Position numbers and translations under genes: made by a program. Below, in pieces: positions 11,690 through 25,423 of a DNA stretch of 64,000 nucleotides; the first letter of the stretch is position 1, and every line of letters begins with the position of its first letter. The stretch is taken from NCBI GenBank assembly GCA_947247005.1, contig OX365944.1:8692501-8756500 (forward strand), written 5' to 3'. The DNA comes from Spisula solida (taxonomy: Eukaryota > Mollusca > Bivalvia > Venerida > Mactridae). Below the pieces are notes generated by a model that had not been told where the DNA came from, searched no databases, and saw only the letters and a program-made list of their open reading frames with translations.

Positions 11690-12830
11690 TGATGATCACC
11701 GTACAGTTTGACGGCGACATGTCTGCAGAGTTCGGAGTGCGGTGAAACAAGGCTGTGTATTGACCCCAACCCCCTTCGGCATCCTATGTGCCACATTCCT
11801 GAAGCATGCTTTCAAAAACAAAACTGTTGGAATATACCTGCACTTCAGATCTGATGGTCGTCTCATTTAACATCGACATGTTGCGCCCCAAGACCAAGAC
11901 TAGGTTCAAATCAGAGATATTTTGTTCACATCAAGAAGATTGTCTCCAAAGACTGATGGACATGTTTCCTGATGCTTGTAATCTGTTTGGCCTCACCATG
12001 TGCCAAAAGAAAACCCAAGTCATGGAACAAACAACACCCAGCATTTCAATCCAAGGCACACCACTTGAGGTCGTCCACCAGTTTCAGTACTAAGGCTCTA
12101 CTGCCCCAGACACCCTGTCACTGAACATAGAGCTCAACATATGGATTCGTAAGGCATCCACCACTTATTCTAAACTGACTAAGAGAGCCTGGGAAGACAG
12201 ACATCTTACCACCTCAGCCAAGATGAACATTTACAGAGCATGCATTCTAAGTACTCTACTGTATGGGAGTAAGTTCTGTACAACATACTCCTCACAGGAA
12301 AGGAAACTCCAAATTTTCAACATGAAACGCTTACGACGGATGCATGTGGTAGGGCAAGGTTACTAACAATGATGTACTAAAAAGAGCAGGTATTTAATCC
12401 ATCTACTTCCTACTGCGTAAACGACGCCTTCGCTGGCTTGGTCATGTACGAAGGATTGATGACGGACGCATTCCTAAAGACCTTCCACGTATATGGCGAG
12501 CTAGCCTCAGACTCAAGAAGGTGGCATCGTCCTTATCTCCGCTCCAAAGACATCACTGTCAGTAAGCGTGACATGATGGCTTGCTCAGTCGACACCACAC
12601 ATAGGAAGTCAGTGCAGAAAGCGTGACATCTGGAAGAAAAAGATACGCCAGGGTCTGGTCACCAGTGAGAAAACAATCTTCGAACATAAGGACACAAAGA
12701 GAGCAAGGAGAAAACCAGTCAAGAAGCATCCAGGACCTTTGTATACCAAGGCTGCAGCAGAACATGATTGGTCTCCACACAAGAAGATGCTCATTAACAA
12801 ATTCTCAAAATAGCGCTACTCCATAGTCGC
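11690..12830 (+). pseudogene. Non-LTR retrotransposon RT fragment 2 (frameshifted)
   Basis: Pieces in different frames match a second LINE RT from the GCVLTPTPFGILC motif onward, through KKTQVM, SISIQGTPLEVVHQFQY, STLLYGSKF-like, LGHV-like and DAFLKTFHVYGELASDSRR blocks. This order is that of the palm, thumb and C-terminal part of LINE ORF2. Stops and frameshifts are frequent (for example after 12,093). The FADD region is disrupted. It is a different element from fragment 1, since both cover the same RT region. The identification rests on motif order. Confidence 0.7.
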
Positions 12831-13816
12831 TACTACTGACAGATGCCAACTAATGAAAACATACAACAAGGGTTATAAATATAGACAATAAATCAGCTGT
12901 TAAATTATTCTGATAGAAGGTCAATGGTCAGGTTAAAACTCCGTACTTTACAACCGTACAAGTAATAAATAAAACATATACGACACATCGTTAAAAGATA
13001 CGTGAAAACAAAGCAACGAAACAAAACTTTGTTCAAGCATAAGTACTTTGTTAATATACATGAACATTAATGAAGTAATAATGCAAGATCGAATTATATA
13101 ATGTGACAAATACTGCGCGTATATCCCTGGTTTGGCAAAGTGTGATGCGAGTGTAAGCGACACCATGTTATAGTCTCTATAGTATATATTGAACGAAAGC
13201 ATTATTGACGTTGAAACACCAGAGAAGCCACACCAGTTTTCTCCATTATGCTTGACCAGCATTCATGTAAGGACCAATTCACACATACAGGCATTGTCGT
13301 TTGCTTTATGTCCCATCATGAGTAGTTTTATCATATCAATACTACCTAGGCATATTATTCTGACACTTGCCATTATAATATAATAATTGCACATAGAATC
13401 AAAATGCAACATACTTGCAGCGCGTTAGTCATACTATGTGTATTCAGAAATAGATAAGATTCCGACAAAACAATTCAGCTAACAAAACAAATCTGAGAAC
13501 CAGGTGAAAAACATGTCAAACCACTTCTACCCTCTCCCAGGTAGAGATAGTCCTTGTATTTCTTCGGACAGAGTCTATAGCATAGGCAGTCAGCACGTAC
13601 CCTATTTGCACCTGAAACACTCCCCCAGCCAAATCAGATTTTACCACTGTTTACTCTCTATGGCAGGTAACAAAGTATAATTGCCGATTAAACATGTACA
13701 TGTAGTGCCTGTCACATTTGTAGCCGAGTAGGTGTATTATTCATTCAAATGCAATGTTACGGGTAACATTATGCAGCAAAGGTATTTTACTTCCAGAATA
13801 TATTAACGCTACATAC
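12831..13816. other. Stretch without recognised genes
   Basis: No coding or RNA gene was supported. The part 13,570-13,725 (ATAGCATAGGCAGTCAGCAC, CACTCCCCCAGCCAA, TGCCTGTCACAT) recurs inverted at about 36,390-36,505, so the inverted relationship around the next element extends beyond its terminal repeats. Confidence 0.5.
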
Positions 13817-14439
13817 CACTGTGTGGTAGCCTGTATGCCCAAAAATGCGCTGTGGATTCAAGATGGCGGACGACAAACGCGAGGAAAGTAAGTGTCTTTT
13901 GTTTTCGACCCAATCTTTTTAAATATGACAACCTACATTGTGAATGAATTATGAAATGAAAGAGCTTAAATGGGCGATTCTAAAAGGACTATCCGTTTGT
14001 GCTGAAATGCCAACGTATTTCTGTAAAGTTTAACTGAACACGGTGTTTTGTGAAAGTTGAAAAGTGAATCGAGAGACAAGAAGAAACTTGACGATATTTT
14101 CCCCAGTAAGAATAACAGTACGTAAAAAATCATCCAAATCTGTAGAAATCGTCATACCCGTCACACGTACTCATTGTTTTTTGATAGAAAAATCACTTAG
14201 AAAGATGTTTGAAAGGTTTGAAATTTTGGCTACTGTACTGTGCTGTGCAAAACGTGAACAATAACAAACATGCCACTGTATAGCGCTGTGAATTCAATTT
14301 CTGTATAGCGCTGTGCTGCAGAACTAGCCAAAAATCTGTACAGCGCTGTGCAATTTTGAACTGATTGAGCTGGCGGCAAAGTTCTTTCTGTTCTTTCGAT
14401 GTAACATTTAGATGCCAATTTCCTTTTATGTTATAATCA
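13817..14439 (+). repeat. Left inverted repeat arm (623 bp)
   Basis: Matches the reverse complement of 34,887-35,510 with only scattered differences; the inner end is TTCCTTTTATGTTATAATCA. It contains the exon 13,863-13,887, a GTAAGT donor, and GCGCTGTG at 13,847, 14,283, 14,308 and 14,343, the last three within CTGTATAGCGCTGTG-like direct repeats. Confidence 0.93.
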
Positions 14440-16875
14440 AGCAAATTCCAAATAAAAAAAGGGTAATTTACTAATTTCCTTGGGCTGATTTTAGCAGTTC
14501 AGTCGTTCAGCCACCCTTTTACATTTTAACTTCACATAGTCATTGGGCTACCTTAGGAAACCTGCATTCGAGTCTCATTTGGGAGACTATTTCTCTCCTG
14601 ATATGTGTGAGCCAACCTCGATCTGCGCCCCCCCCCAGGAATATCGAACAAGTGCCTCACAGCCCTCACATGTACCACTTCACAAATTGGTCTAGTGGAG
14701 CATGCGGGTTATTCTTGCTCAGAAAATTTAAGTAGAGCGCGCTGTACCTCTAGGCCATCGCTACCCACTTCAAATAACATTTGACTTATTTAAAAATCAA
14801 ATCTTTATAACAACGTCCAGCTGTTAACAGACAGACCTTTTCGTACACTGATAGTCTTTTTCTTTATTCATATTACTTTTCTGTAGTAATTAAGGATGTT
14901 GATGCGGTTTGGATTCCTCCCTTAGATGTTCAATTTTTGCAAGGAAGTAGAGAAATATATTCTGACACAAAATATGATGTAAAAACACTAGGTCACGGAA
15001 ATCGTTTTCCGAGTAATCAGCCCTATTTGAAGTGTGTATGAATTACATTGACATTGGTTAATTGGTGGTGGTGTTCAAATGTGACATTTTTATTTGATTT
15101 TTGAGATCTAAATAATAAAATATTGTTCAATACAGTTTGGGTACACATTGTTATACAAGGTCAAGAGACCAAAAATTGTATATTTAATTTTTTTTCTCAT
15201 ACAGTAAACTCCCTCAAAACCGGACCCTGTTCGGACCGGGCCAAAAGTCCGGTTTTATGGGAGTTCCGGTTTTCTGGAAGATGTGTTTAATGTACACTTT
15301 GATATGTTTTCATAGGGACACGGAAATAGATACCTGGGAACTGTGTTGTGTGGCATTGTTTCAAATTGTAATTCTTACTAGTATATTAGTTGTTGACGGT
15401 GTAAATGTAAAATCAGTTTAAGAATGATTTGAATCACATTTCTTATGTTCATGATTACTCGAATTACTCATTGTTTCGTCGATTATTTCAAATTTTTCAA
15501 TGACATAGACTGTGCAAGCCTACAAACCCCGAAGTGCAATTCTGAAATATGATCTAGTGCAGTGTATGCTGTAATTAAAACTAGTTGATATATGAAGCTC
15601 TTCTTTGTTTAAATAAAGTTTGTTACAATACCCACTTCAACAACAAAATTTAAAATGAAAGGATCGTTGTTCTATTAGGTACATATTAAGTACATGTAAT
15701 TATTTAACATCATCGATGGTACTTGGCAAATTCTTACTATTTTTTGTTCACATAGTATTTCTTATGCCTGTGCTTATGGCATGTAACACCTTTAAAATAG
15801 AAAACAATAGAAATCAAAACTTGTTGATAACACCTTTTATTATGAACCCATCTTTTAACTAACAATTCACAATGTGACATGTGTCACTTTCATTATATTA
15901 AATGTACATGTCCAGTATTTCGGAAGTAATTATAGTTGAATATTTTGTCAGCGGACCCAAAATGCCGTCCGGTATCCGGAATTCTGGGAGTCCGGTATTG
16001 TGGAAGCTTTTTTAGTTGACTTAATAAGGAGAAAATTTGGGACCTAAAAACTCTGCCGGTTTTATGGGGATTCCGGTTTTCAGGGAGAGTCCAGTTTTCA
16101 GGGAGTTTACTGTATATATCGCCTTTCTACCCCACCCACTTCATATTTTAATGCAGCAAAAGAGCACCCAGGTAAATTCCTTATAACGTTTTTTCCCGCA
16201 TTAAACTTTTTTCTCTATTTTGTGAAATAAGTCTAGTGATATCTTCAAAATTATGCAATAAAAATATATATCACCGATGTATCCTTTTCGCAATTTTTTT
16301 GCAATGCAATACTTTTTTCGGAATGTCAACCGTTATTTCGATTGGTATTCTCCATTTTTTTGCATAATACTTACCAAAACTGTTCAATTTGATTTATTTT
16401 AGATTATTTTGGCACATTCTTACATTTGTAAGGTTCATAACGTACTATAACAAATGACGCATGCGCACTACACCGCTCCAACATCCTTAAGCTGTTTCAG
16501 ATGTTCATAAGATTTACTTTTTGACCTGATTTTAAAGAGAGATAACTAGTGTGTGTTTTTTCAGAGTCATATATCGATGCTTTTACTGTGAGTATGGTGG
16601 TAAAGGGGACGATTGCTTTTGGCACACAGTAACAACTCATTCCAATCAAGTTATAAAATTAAGAAAGCGAGAATTAAACAACAAGAATGGTAGTCTAGGA
16701 TACAGAACTCTCGACTTTCAAGTCATTTCAGACATTTTACACAAAACAAGAAAAGCAATACATCCAGATTTTTCATATTTATTAATCATCAGTGAAGTTG
16801 AAAATAAACGTCTGAATACATTTTGTGTAATAAGCAAAGTACACAATTTACTGGGACAACCCTCGTATATACATG
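13863..16875 (+). CDS. Small zinc-finger-type protein gene inside the inverted repeats (two exons, interrupted by the gypsy insertion)
   Basis: Exon 1 (13,863-13,887) encodes MADDKREE plus one base, in a good start context (CAAGATGGCGG), with donor GTAAGT. Exon 2 follows a TTTTTTCAGAG acceptor (start 16,567 fits the phase) and begins YRCFYCEYGGKGDDCFWH. CxxC followed by HTVTTH is a C2H2-like finger, then a basic stretch (KLRKRELNNK) and about 70 further residues. The LTR inserted at 16,876; the pre-insertion frame would have stopped almost at once beyond the CATG target, so the insertion hits the extreme C-terminus. The frame now runs 40 codons into the LTR (to 16,997). The intron contains a SINE and a MITE. 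I do not recognise a named family; C2H2-type fingers in mobile elements often bind element ends, but this is inference. Confidence 0.5.
14482..14767 (-). mobile_element. tRNA-derived SINE-like repeat, decayed
   Basis: Shares GCAGTTCAG[T/C][C/T]GTTCAGCCACCC, CATTGGGC[T/C]ACCT[T/A]AGGAA and GTGGAGCATG[C/T]GGGTTATTCTTG with 40,328-40,651. The tRNA-like head, on the right when read on the minus strand, has lost its B-box portion here. The region contains a C10 run near 14,630. Confidence 0.6.
15202..16112. mobile_element. 911-bp non-autonomous pogo/Tigger-like element
   Basis: The ends CAGTAAACTCCCT and AGGGAGTTTACTG are inverted and flanked by TA at 15,200-15,201 and 16,113-16,114. Both ends carry CCGGTTTTATGG[G/A]AGTTCCGGTTTTC-type subterminal repeats (CCGGTTTT occurs several times). 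CAGT starts and TA target sites fit the pogo branch of Tc1/mariner. No transposase frame. It lies in the intron of the zinc-finger-type gene. Confidence 0.85.
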
Positions 16876-17469
16876 TGTTACAGGGCTTCTTGGGGATATA
16901 CTCAAGACAACACTTCGGCGTAGGTTCGAATTACGTTTTAATGATCAATATGCAGAATAAAGAAGTAGAAGAAGAAGCCACAGTAGTAAACATCTGATAT
17001 CACTCAAACTTCAAAGTAATAACATAATCAAAATGATTTGATTAATTAAGTATCTACTATTAGAAGATAAGTTGCGTCGGTCTCGTAAGAGATCTGACAT
17101 AGGAGTGACAGTCAAACTCGTATCGCTAGGGACGCGCAAACTCACATCTCATTCATCCAATCTGATCAAACCTTTCATACAACATATAAAACAGACAAGA
17201 CAATTGGACAACAGGACAAACAACAGGTTTTACAAACAAGTTTCACATAACACGCACGGACACTCATACTAATTGCCCTCCTCGGCAACTTCCGTCATTG
17301 CCCGTAACCCACGAACAATGACGAAGATCTCCGATTTGGTCAATCAGCAGATGACAAAACAAGACGATACGATACAGTATTTACAAGAAACGGCGCAAAC
17401 GTGATAAATATAATTAAAGTTTGCCGCATTAACCGTGCGGTGTTACCGCTAAAATGTCACACCGTGACA
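16876..17469 (-). repeat. 3' LTR (594 bp)
   Basis: Complete LTR: on the minus strand it starts with the palindrome TGTCACGGTGTGACA and ends CCTGTAACA. It differs from the other LTR by 12 bp (CCACGAACAATGA-type insertion near 17,310), one extra base and two substitutions. Confidence 0.95.
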
Positions 17470-17486
17470 TTCTCCCCTGCCAGGAG
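17470..17486 (-). other. Polypurine tract
   Basis: Minus strand reads GGCAGGGGAGAA directly before the 3' LTR's TGTCAC. A purine run abutting the 3' LTR primes plus-strand synthesis. It is repeated in each tandem unit (19,860, 22,250, 24,640). Confidence 0.75.
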
Positions 17487-18253
17487 AAAAATGTCTCCTG
17501 ACATTTCACTATTATAACAACTATACAACTAAAATTCTACTACTTTCTACTACACTACTACCATAATACAGTACCCTTTAATAAACACTGCATAAACTCA
17601 ACAATATTCAACTGTTAGAATATAGAATCAATTGAAATAATATAATAAACAATCAATGTATCAACATGTCAATCCCTTATCTAATACTTACTAAAAGATC
17701 ACAACTAGTTATGTACCACACTAGTTTCCAAATACATTTCCGCTGTAACTGTAATCTCCAATTTCAACATTCAATGAATACATTGTATATCCTGCAGTTA
17801 AAGATAGATAACAAATATGGTCATGATTGCTATATATGTAAGAGTTACTTCCCTTACATGAAATTCAAAAAATATTGTACAATTAACCAGTTTGCACACT
17901 CCATGATACTGAAATAAAGGTACTTTATTATAATACATAAAACATATATTCATTCAAATTACTGTTCCACATAACCATGGAACACTGCTATTATGTACAA
18001 TAGCATGAAACAACATGATTAAAAACATTATAACATACTACTCAACTTACTCACATGTATGTGTAAAAAATTCAATACACTAATTTCCTTAAAAGTGTCT
18101 GTACTAATTCCATCCGAAGAAATGTGAATTCTACGAAACAATACATATAGTTTAACGGAACAACATAAGTTTACCGATCCCAACCACGATGCACAGCACT
18201 TGAAAGAAATTAACTTCTCACTTAAAACAGTCACTGTATTTACTATACAGAAT
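17487..18253 (-). other. Gypsy 3' untranslated region (unit 1)
   Basis: About 770 bp between the pol stop and the PPT, repeated in each unit. Open frames here are short and show no recognisable motif, so no accessory gene or env is called. Confidence 0.6.
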
Positions 18254-19500
18254 TTAAACATAATATATTTCCTGACTAAAATTCCCTTGGGCCATGATAG
18301 GATTTACCCATTCTCCATACCGGTCAGGTGCTTTTCTGATTCTCCTAGGTCTTGGAGTTGGTCGAGACTCAGACTGTTCTGACGGTTGCAAAACCTGCCG
18401 ACTGGTGTCTGCACTAGGAGTCTCGGACCGTTGGCCTACTTGGTTGGAACTAGAACTATTACTCTCAGAAACAGTAAATTCATTGTTACCAGTTAACGAT
18501 CTAGTGAAACTTGAGTTTCTATTACTAGATACATCCCTTGGAAATGAAAGGTTTGATCTACCAGTATAAGAATAAGACTCACCGTCACAAGTAGCATTAG
18601 TGAAGTTACTTGGTTGTCCTGGTCGGGTACTGACACAGGGCGCTGGCTTCCTTCTTCTTGGTGGTATTACATACCTTGGGATTGTTTCGGAACTAGTATC
18701 AGAACTACTGTCTGACTCAGTCTCGGATAGTACCGGGACATGTATGGACTCTGCTTTCCGGCTAACTGGCATTGATTTCCTTCTACCTACAGTAGGCTTC
18801 TGGATTACCGGACTGGATTCTGGAGTGTTATCCTCATAAGGAATAGAACACAAAGGAAGTAAAAGATTTCTGTGGAGTGTCTTAACGGCTCCCTTACCAT
18901 TCTCCTTACTTACTCTGTATACTGGCACATTCTGATCTGGTATATCCGTCACCAGGTAAGGGTCTCGTTGCCACTTGTCGTCCAACTTACCTTTTGGTGT
19001 GACATTTTTTATTAGTACACGGTCACCTACCTGTAATGTGGAATGACGTATCTTACTGTCATACATCGTCTTGTGTCTTGCCGCCTGTTTGTTCGAATTC
19101 TCTTTCGCCACTTGATATGCATAATCGAGTCTCTTCTTAAGTTTGGTGACATAGTTAGACTTACTTATTTTGGATGTGGATGTATAATCCTCCATTCCTA
19201 GGAATGCATCTATGGCTAGTCGAGGGTGCCACCCAAACAAAAGATAATGGGGCGAAAATCCAGTTGACTCATGTCGTGTCGAGTTGTAGGCATGCACAAG
19301 AGGCTTCACATAATCTTTCCAGTTAGACTTACCTCCATGATCTAGAGTACCTAGCATACCAAGCAGTGTAGAGTTAAACCTCTCTGTTATTCCATTCCCC
19401 ATTGGATGATACGGTGTTGTTCGAGTCTTCTCCACTCCAGCAATCCTACATAGCTCCCGGATGATTCCACTCTCGAAGTTCCTTCCCTGGTCACTATGTA
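18254..19500 (-). pseudogene. Truncated integrase/pol C-terminus, unit 1
   Basis: Begins abruptly at the LTR/pol junction (pol residue about 1000, LHSDQ) and runs to the normal pol stop. It lacks protease, RT, RNase H, the HHCC finger and the first catalytic Asp of integrase, but keeps the second Asp and the Glu. Not expected to be active. Differs from other units by Met in place of Arg in the KTxYDSK motif. Confidence 0.9.
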
Positions 19501-20643
19501 GTCAAACTCGTATCGCTAGGGACGCGCAAACTCACATCTCATTCATCCAATCTGATCAAACCTTTCATACAACATATAAAACAGACAAGACAATTGGACA
19601 ACAGGACAAACAACAGGTTTTACAAACAAGTTTCACATAACACGCACGGACACTCATACTAATTGCCCTCCTCGGCAACTTCCGTCATTGCCCGTAACCC
19701 ACGAACAATGACGAAGATCTCCGATTTGGTCAATCAGCAGATGACAAAACAAGACGATACGATACAGTATTTACAAGAAACGGCGCAAACGTGATAAATA
19801 TAATTAAAGTTTGCCGCATTAACCGTGCGGTGTTACCGCTAAAATGTCACACCGTGACATTCTCCCCTGCCAGGAGAAAAATGTCTCCTGACATTTCACT
19901 ATTATAACAACTATACAACTAAAATTCTACTACTTTCTACTACACTACTACCATAATACAGTACCCTTTAATAAACACTGCATAAACTCAACAATATTCA
20001 ACTGTTAGAATATAGAATCAATTGAAATAATATAATAAACAATCAATGTATCAACATGTCAATCCCTTATCTAATACTTACTAAAAGATCACAACTAGTT
20101 ATGTACCACACTAGTTTCCAAATACATTTCCGCTGTAACTGTAATCTCCAATTTCAACATTCAATGAATACATTGTATATCCTGCAGTTAAAGATAGATA
20201 ACAAATATGGTCATGATTGCTATATATGTAAGAGTTACTTCCCTTACATGAAATTCAAAAAATATTGTACAATTAACCAGTTTGCACACTCCATGATACT
20301 GAAATAAAGGTACTTTATTATAATACATAAAACATATATTCATTCAAATTACTGTTCCACATAACCATGGAACACTGCTATTATGTACAATAGCATGAAA
20401 CAACATGATTAAAAACATTATAACATACTACTCAACTTACTCACATGTATGTGTAAAAAATTCAATACACTAATTTCCTTAAAAGTGTCTGTACTAATTC
20501 CATCCGAAGAAATGTGAATTCTACGAAACAATACATATAGTTTAACGGAACAACATAAGTTTACCGATCCCAACCACGATGCACAGCACTTGAAAGAAAT
20601 TAACTTCTCACTTAAAACAGTCACTGTATTTACTATACAGAAT

Positions 20644-21890
20644 TTAAACATAATATATTTCCTGACTAAAATTCCCTTGGGCCATGATAGGATTTACCCA
20701 TTCTCCATACCGGTCAGGTGCTTTTCTGATTCTCCTAGGTCTTGGAGTTGGTCGAGACTCAGACTGTTCTGACGGTTGCAAAACCTGCCGACTGGTGTCT
20801 GCACTAGGAGTCTCGGACCGTTGGCCTACTTGGTTGGAACTAGAACTATTACTCTCAGAAACAGTAAATTCATTGTTACCAGTTAACGATCTAGTGAAAC
20901 TTGAGTTTCTATTACTAGATACATCCCTTGGAAATGAAAGGTTTGATCTACCAGTATAAGAATAAGACTCACCGTCACAAGTAGCATTAGTGAAGTTACT
21001 TGGTTGTCCTGGTCGGGTACTGACACAGGGCGCTGGCTTCCTTCTTCTTGGTGGTATTACATACCTTGGGATTGTTTCGGAACTAGTATCAGAACTACTG
21101 TCTGACTCAGTCTCGGATAGTACCGGGACATGTATGGACTCTGCTTTCCGGCTAACTGGCATTGATTTCCTTCTACCTACAGTAGGCTTCTGGATTACCG
21201 GACTGGATTCTGGAGTGTTATCCTCATAAGGAATAGAACACAAAGGAAGTAAAAGATTTCTGTGGAGTGTCTTAACGGCTCCCTTACCATTCTCCTTACT
21301 TACTCTGTATACTGGCACATTCTGATCTGGTATATCCGTCACCAGGTAAGGGTCTCGTTGCCACTTGTCGTCCAACTTACCTTTTGGTGTGACATTTTTT
21401 ATTAGTACACGGTCACCTACCTGTAATGTGGAATGACGTATCTTACTGTCATACCTCGTCTTGTGTCTTGCCGCCTGTTTGTTCGAATTCTCTTTCGCCA
21501 CTTGATATGCATAATCGAGTCTCTTCTTAAGTTTGGTGACATAGTTAGACTTACTTATTTTGGATGTGGATGTATAATCCTCCATTCCTAGGAATGCATC
21601 TATGGCTAGTCGAGGGTGCCACCCAAACAAAAGATAATGGGGCGAAAATCCAGTTGACTCATGTCGTGTCGAGTTGTAGGCATGCACAAGAGGCTTCACA
21701 TAATCTTTCCAGTTAGACTTACCTCCATGATCTAGAGTACCTAGCATACCAAGCAGTGTAGAGTTAAACCTCTCTGTTATTCCATTCCCCATTGGATGAT
21801 ACGGTGTTGTTCGAGTCTTCTCCACTCCAGCAATCCTACATAGCTCCCGGATGATTCCACTCTCGAAGTTCCTTCCCTGGTCACTATGTA
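20644..21890 (-). pseudogene. Truncated integrase/pol C-terminus, unit 2
   Basis: Same truncated segment as unit 1, with Arg in KTRYDSK. No differences from unit 3 were noticed over the coding part. Confidence 0.9.
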
Positions 21891-23033
21891 GTCAAACTCG
21901 TATCGCTAGGGACGCGCAAACTCACATCTCATTCATCCAATCTGATCAAACCTTTCATACAACATATAAAACAGACAAGACAATTGGACAACAGGACAAA
22001 CAACAGGTTTTACAAACAAGTTTCACATAACACGCACGGACACTCATACTAATTGCCCTCCTCGGCAACTTCCGTCATTGCCCGTAACCCACGAACAATG
22101 ACGAAGATCTCCGATTTGGTCAATCAGCAGATGACAAAACAAGACGATACGATACAGTATTTACAAGAAACGGCGCAAACGTGATAAATATAATTAAAGT
22201 TTGCCGCATTAACCGTGCGGTGTTACCGCTAAAATGTCACACCGTGACATTCTCCCCTGCCAGGAGAAAAATGTCTCCTGACATTTCACTATTATAACAA
22301 CTATACAACTAAAATTCTACTACTTTCTACTACACTACTACCATAATACAGTACCCTTTAATAAACACTGCATAAACTCAACAATATTCAACTGTTAGAA
22401 TATAGAATCAATTGAAATAATATAATAAACAATCAATGTATCAACATGTCAATCCCTTATCTAATACTTACTAAAAGATCACAACTAGTTATGTACCACA
22501 CTAGTTTCCAAATACATTTCCGCTGTAACTGTAATCTCCAATTTCAACATTCAATGAATACATTGTATATCCTGCAGTTAAAGATAGATAACAAATATGG
22601 TCATGATTGCTATATATGTAAGAGTTACTTCCCTTACATGAAATTCAAAAAATATTGTACAATTAACCAGTTTGCACACTCCATGATACTGAAATAAAGG
22701 TACTTTATTATAATACATAAAACATATATTCATTCAAATTACTGTTCCACATAACCATGGAACACTGCTATTATGTACAATAGCATGAAACAACATGATT
22801 AAAAACATTATAACATACTACTCAACTTACTCACATGTATGTGTAAAAAATTCAATACACTAATTTCCTTAAAAGTGTCTGTACTAATTCCATCCGAAGA
22901 AATGTGAATTCTACGAAACAATACATATAGTTTAACGGAACAACATAAGTTTACCGATCCCAACCACGATGCACAGCACTTGAAAGAAATTAACTTCTCA
23001 CTTAAAACAGTCACTGTATTTACTATACAGAAT

Positions 23034-24280
23034 TTAAACATAATATATTTCCTGACTAAAATTCCCTTGGGCCATGATAGGATTTACCCATTCTCCATAC
23101 CGGTCAGGTGCTTTTCTGATTCTCCTAGGTCTTGGAGTTGGTCGAGACTCAGACTGTTCTGACGGTTGCAAAACCTGCCGACTGGTGTCTGCACTAGGAG
23201 TCTCGGACCGTTGGCCTACTTGGTTGGAACTAGAACTATTACTCTCAGAAACAGTAAATTCATTGTTACCAGTTAACGATCTAGTGAAACTTGAGTTTCT
23301 ATTACTAGATACATCCCTTGGAAATGAAAGGTTTGATCTACCAGTATAAGAATAAGACTCACCGTCACAAGTAGCATTAGTGAAGTTACTTGGTTGTCCT
23401 GGTCGGGTACTGACACAGGGCGCTGGCTTCCTTCTTCTTGGTGGTATTACATACCTTGGGATTGTTTCGGAACTAGTATCAGAACTACTGTCTGACTCAG
23501 TCTCGGATAGTACCGGGACATGTATGGACTCTGCTTTCCGGCTAACTGGCATTGATTTCCTTCTACCTACAGTAGGCTTCTGGATTACCGGACTGGATTC
23601 TGGAGTGTTATCCTCATAAGGAATAGAACACAAAGGAAGTAAAAGATTTCTGTGGAGTGTCTTAACGGCTCCCTTACCATTCTCCTTACTTACTCTGTAT
23701 ACTGGCACATTCTGATCTGGTATATCCGTCACCAGGTAAGGGTCTCGTTGCCACTTGTCGTCCAACTTACCTTTTGGTGTGACATTTTTTATTAGTACAC
23801 GGTCACCTACCTGTAATGTGGAATGACGTATCTTACTGTCATACCTCGTCTTGTGTCTTGCCGCCTGTTTGTTCGAATTCTCTTTCGCCACTTGATATGC
23901 ATAATCGAGTCTCTTCTTAAGTTTGGTGACATAGTTAGACTTACTTATTTTGGATGTGGATGTATAATCCTCCATTCCTAGGAATGCATCTATGGCTAGT
24001 CGAGGGTGCCACCCAAACAAAAGATAATGGGGCGAAAATCCAGTTGACTCATGTCGTGTCGAGTTGTAGGCATGCACAAGAGGCTTCACATAATCTTTCC
24101 AGTTAGACTTACCTCCATGATCTAGAGTACCTAGCATACCAAGCAGTGTAGAGTTAAACCTCTCTGTTATTCCATTCCCCATTGGATGATACGGTGTTGT
24201 TCGAGTCTTCTCCACTCCAGCAATCCTACATAGCTCCCGGATGATTCCACTCTCGAAGTTCCTTCCCTGGTCACTATGTA
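23034..24280 (-). pseudogene. Truncated integrase/pol C-terminus, unit 3
   Basis: Third copy of the segment. It differs from the intact pol only where unit 4 has GYKSN instead of GGKSN. Confidence 0.9.
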
Positions 24281-25423
24281 GTCAAACTCGTATCGCTAGG
24301 GACGCGCAAACTCACATCTCATTCATCCAATCTGATCAAACCTTTCATACAACATATAAAACAGACAAGACAATTGGACAACAGGACAAACAACAGGTTT
24401 TACAAACAAGTTTCACATAACACGCACGGACACTCATACTAATTGCCCTCCTCGGCAACTTCCGTCATTGCCCGTAACCCACGAACAATGACGAAGATCT
24501 CCGATTTGGTCAATCAGCAGATGACAAAACAAGACGATACGATACAGTATTTACAAGAAACGGCGCAAACGTGATAAATATAATTAAAGTTTGCCGCATT
24601 AACCGTGCGGTGTTACCGCTAAAATGTCACACCGTGACATTCTCCCCTGCCAGGAGAAAAATGTCTCCTGACATTTCACTATTATAACAACTATACAACT
24701 AAAATTCTACTACTTTCTACTACACTACTACCATAATACAGTACCCTTTAATAAACACTGCATAAACTCAACAATATTCAACTGTTAGAATATAGAATCA
24801 ATTGAAATAATATAATAAACAATCAATGTATCAACATGTCAATCCCTTATCTAATACTTACTAAAAGATCACAACTAGTTATGTACCACACTAGTTTCCA
24901 AATACATTTCCGCTGTAACTGTAATCTCCAATTTCAACATTCAATGAATACATTGTATATCCTGCAGTTAAAGATAGATAACAAATATGGTCATGATTGC
25001 TATATATGTAAGAGTTACTTCCCTTACATGAAATTCAAAAAATATTGTACAATTAACCAGTTTGCACACTCCATGATACTGAAATAAAGGTACTTTATTA
25101 TAATACATAAAACATATATTCATTCAAATTACTGTTCCACATAACCATGGAACACTGCTATTATGTACAATAGCATGAAACAACATGATTAAAAACATTA
25201 TAACATACTACTCAACTTACTCACATGTATGTGTAAAAAATTCAATACACTAATTTCCTTAAAAGTGTCTGTACTAATTCCATCCGAAGAAATGTGAATT
25301 CTACGAAACAATACATATAGTTTAACGGAACAACATAAGTTTACCGATCCCAACCACGATGCACAGCACTTGAAAGAAATTAACTTCTCACTTAAAACAG
25401 TCACTGTATTTACTATACAGAAT

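Noticed and set aside
16998..17272. Plus-strand frame in the LTR (also at 34,138)
   Set aside because: It is the antisense of the gypsy LTR and appears identically in both LTRs; no protein family is suggested.
18294..18839. Plus-strand frames opposite the pol C-terminus, repeated at 2,390-bp steps
   Set aside because: Shadows of the integrase tail; they follow the sense strand's codon structure.
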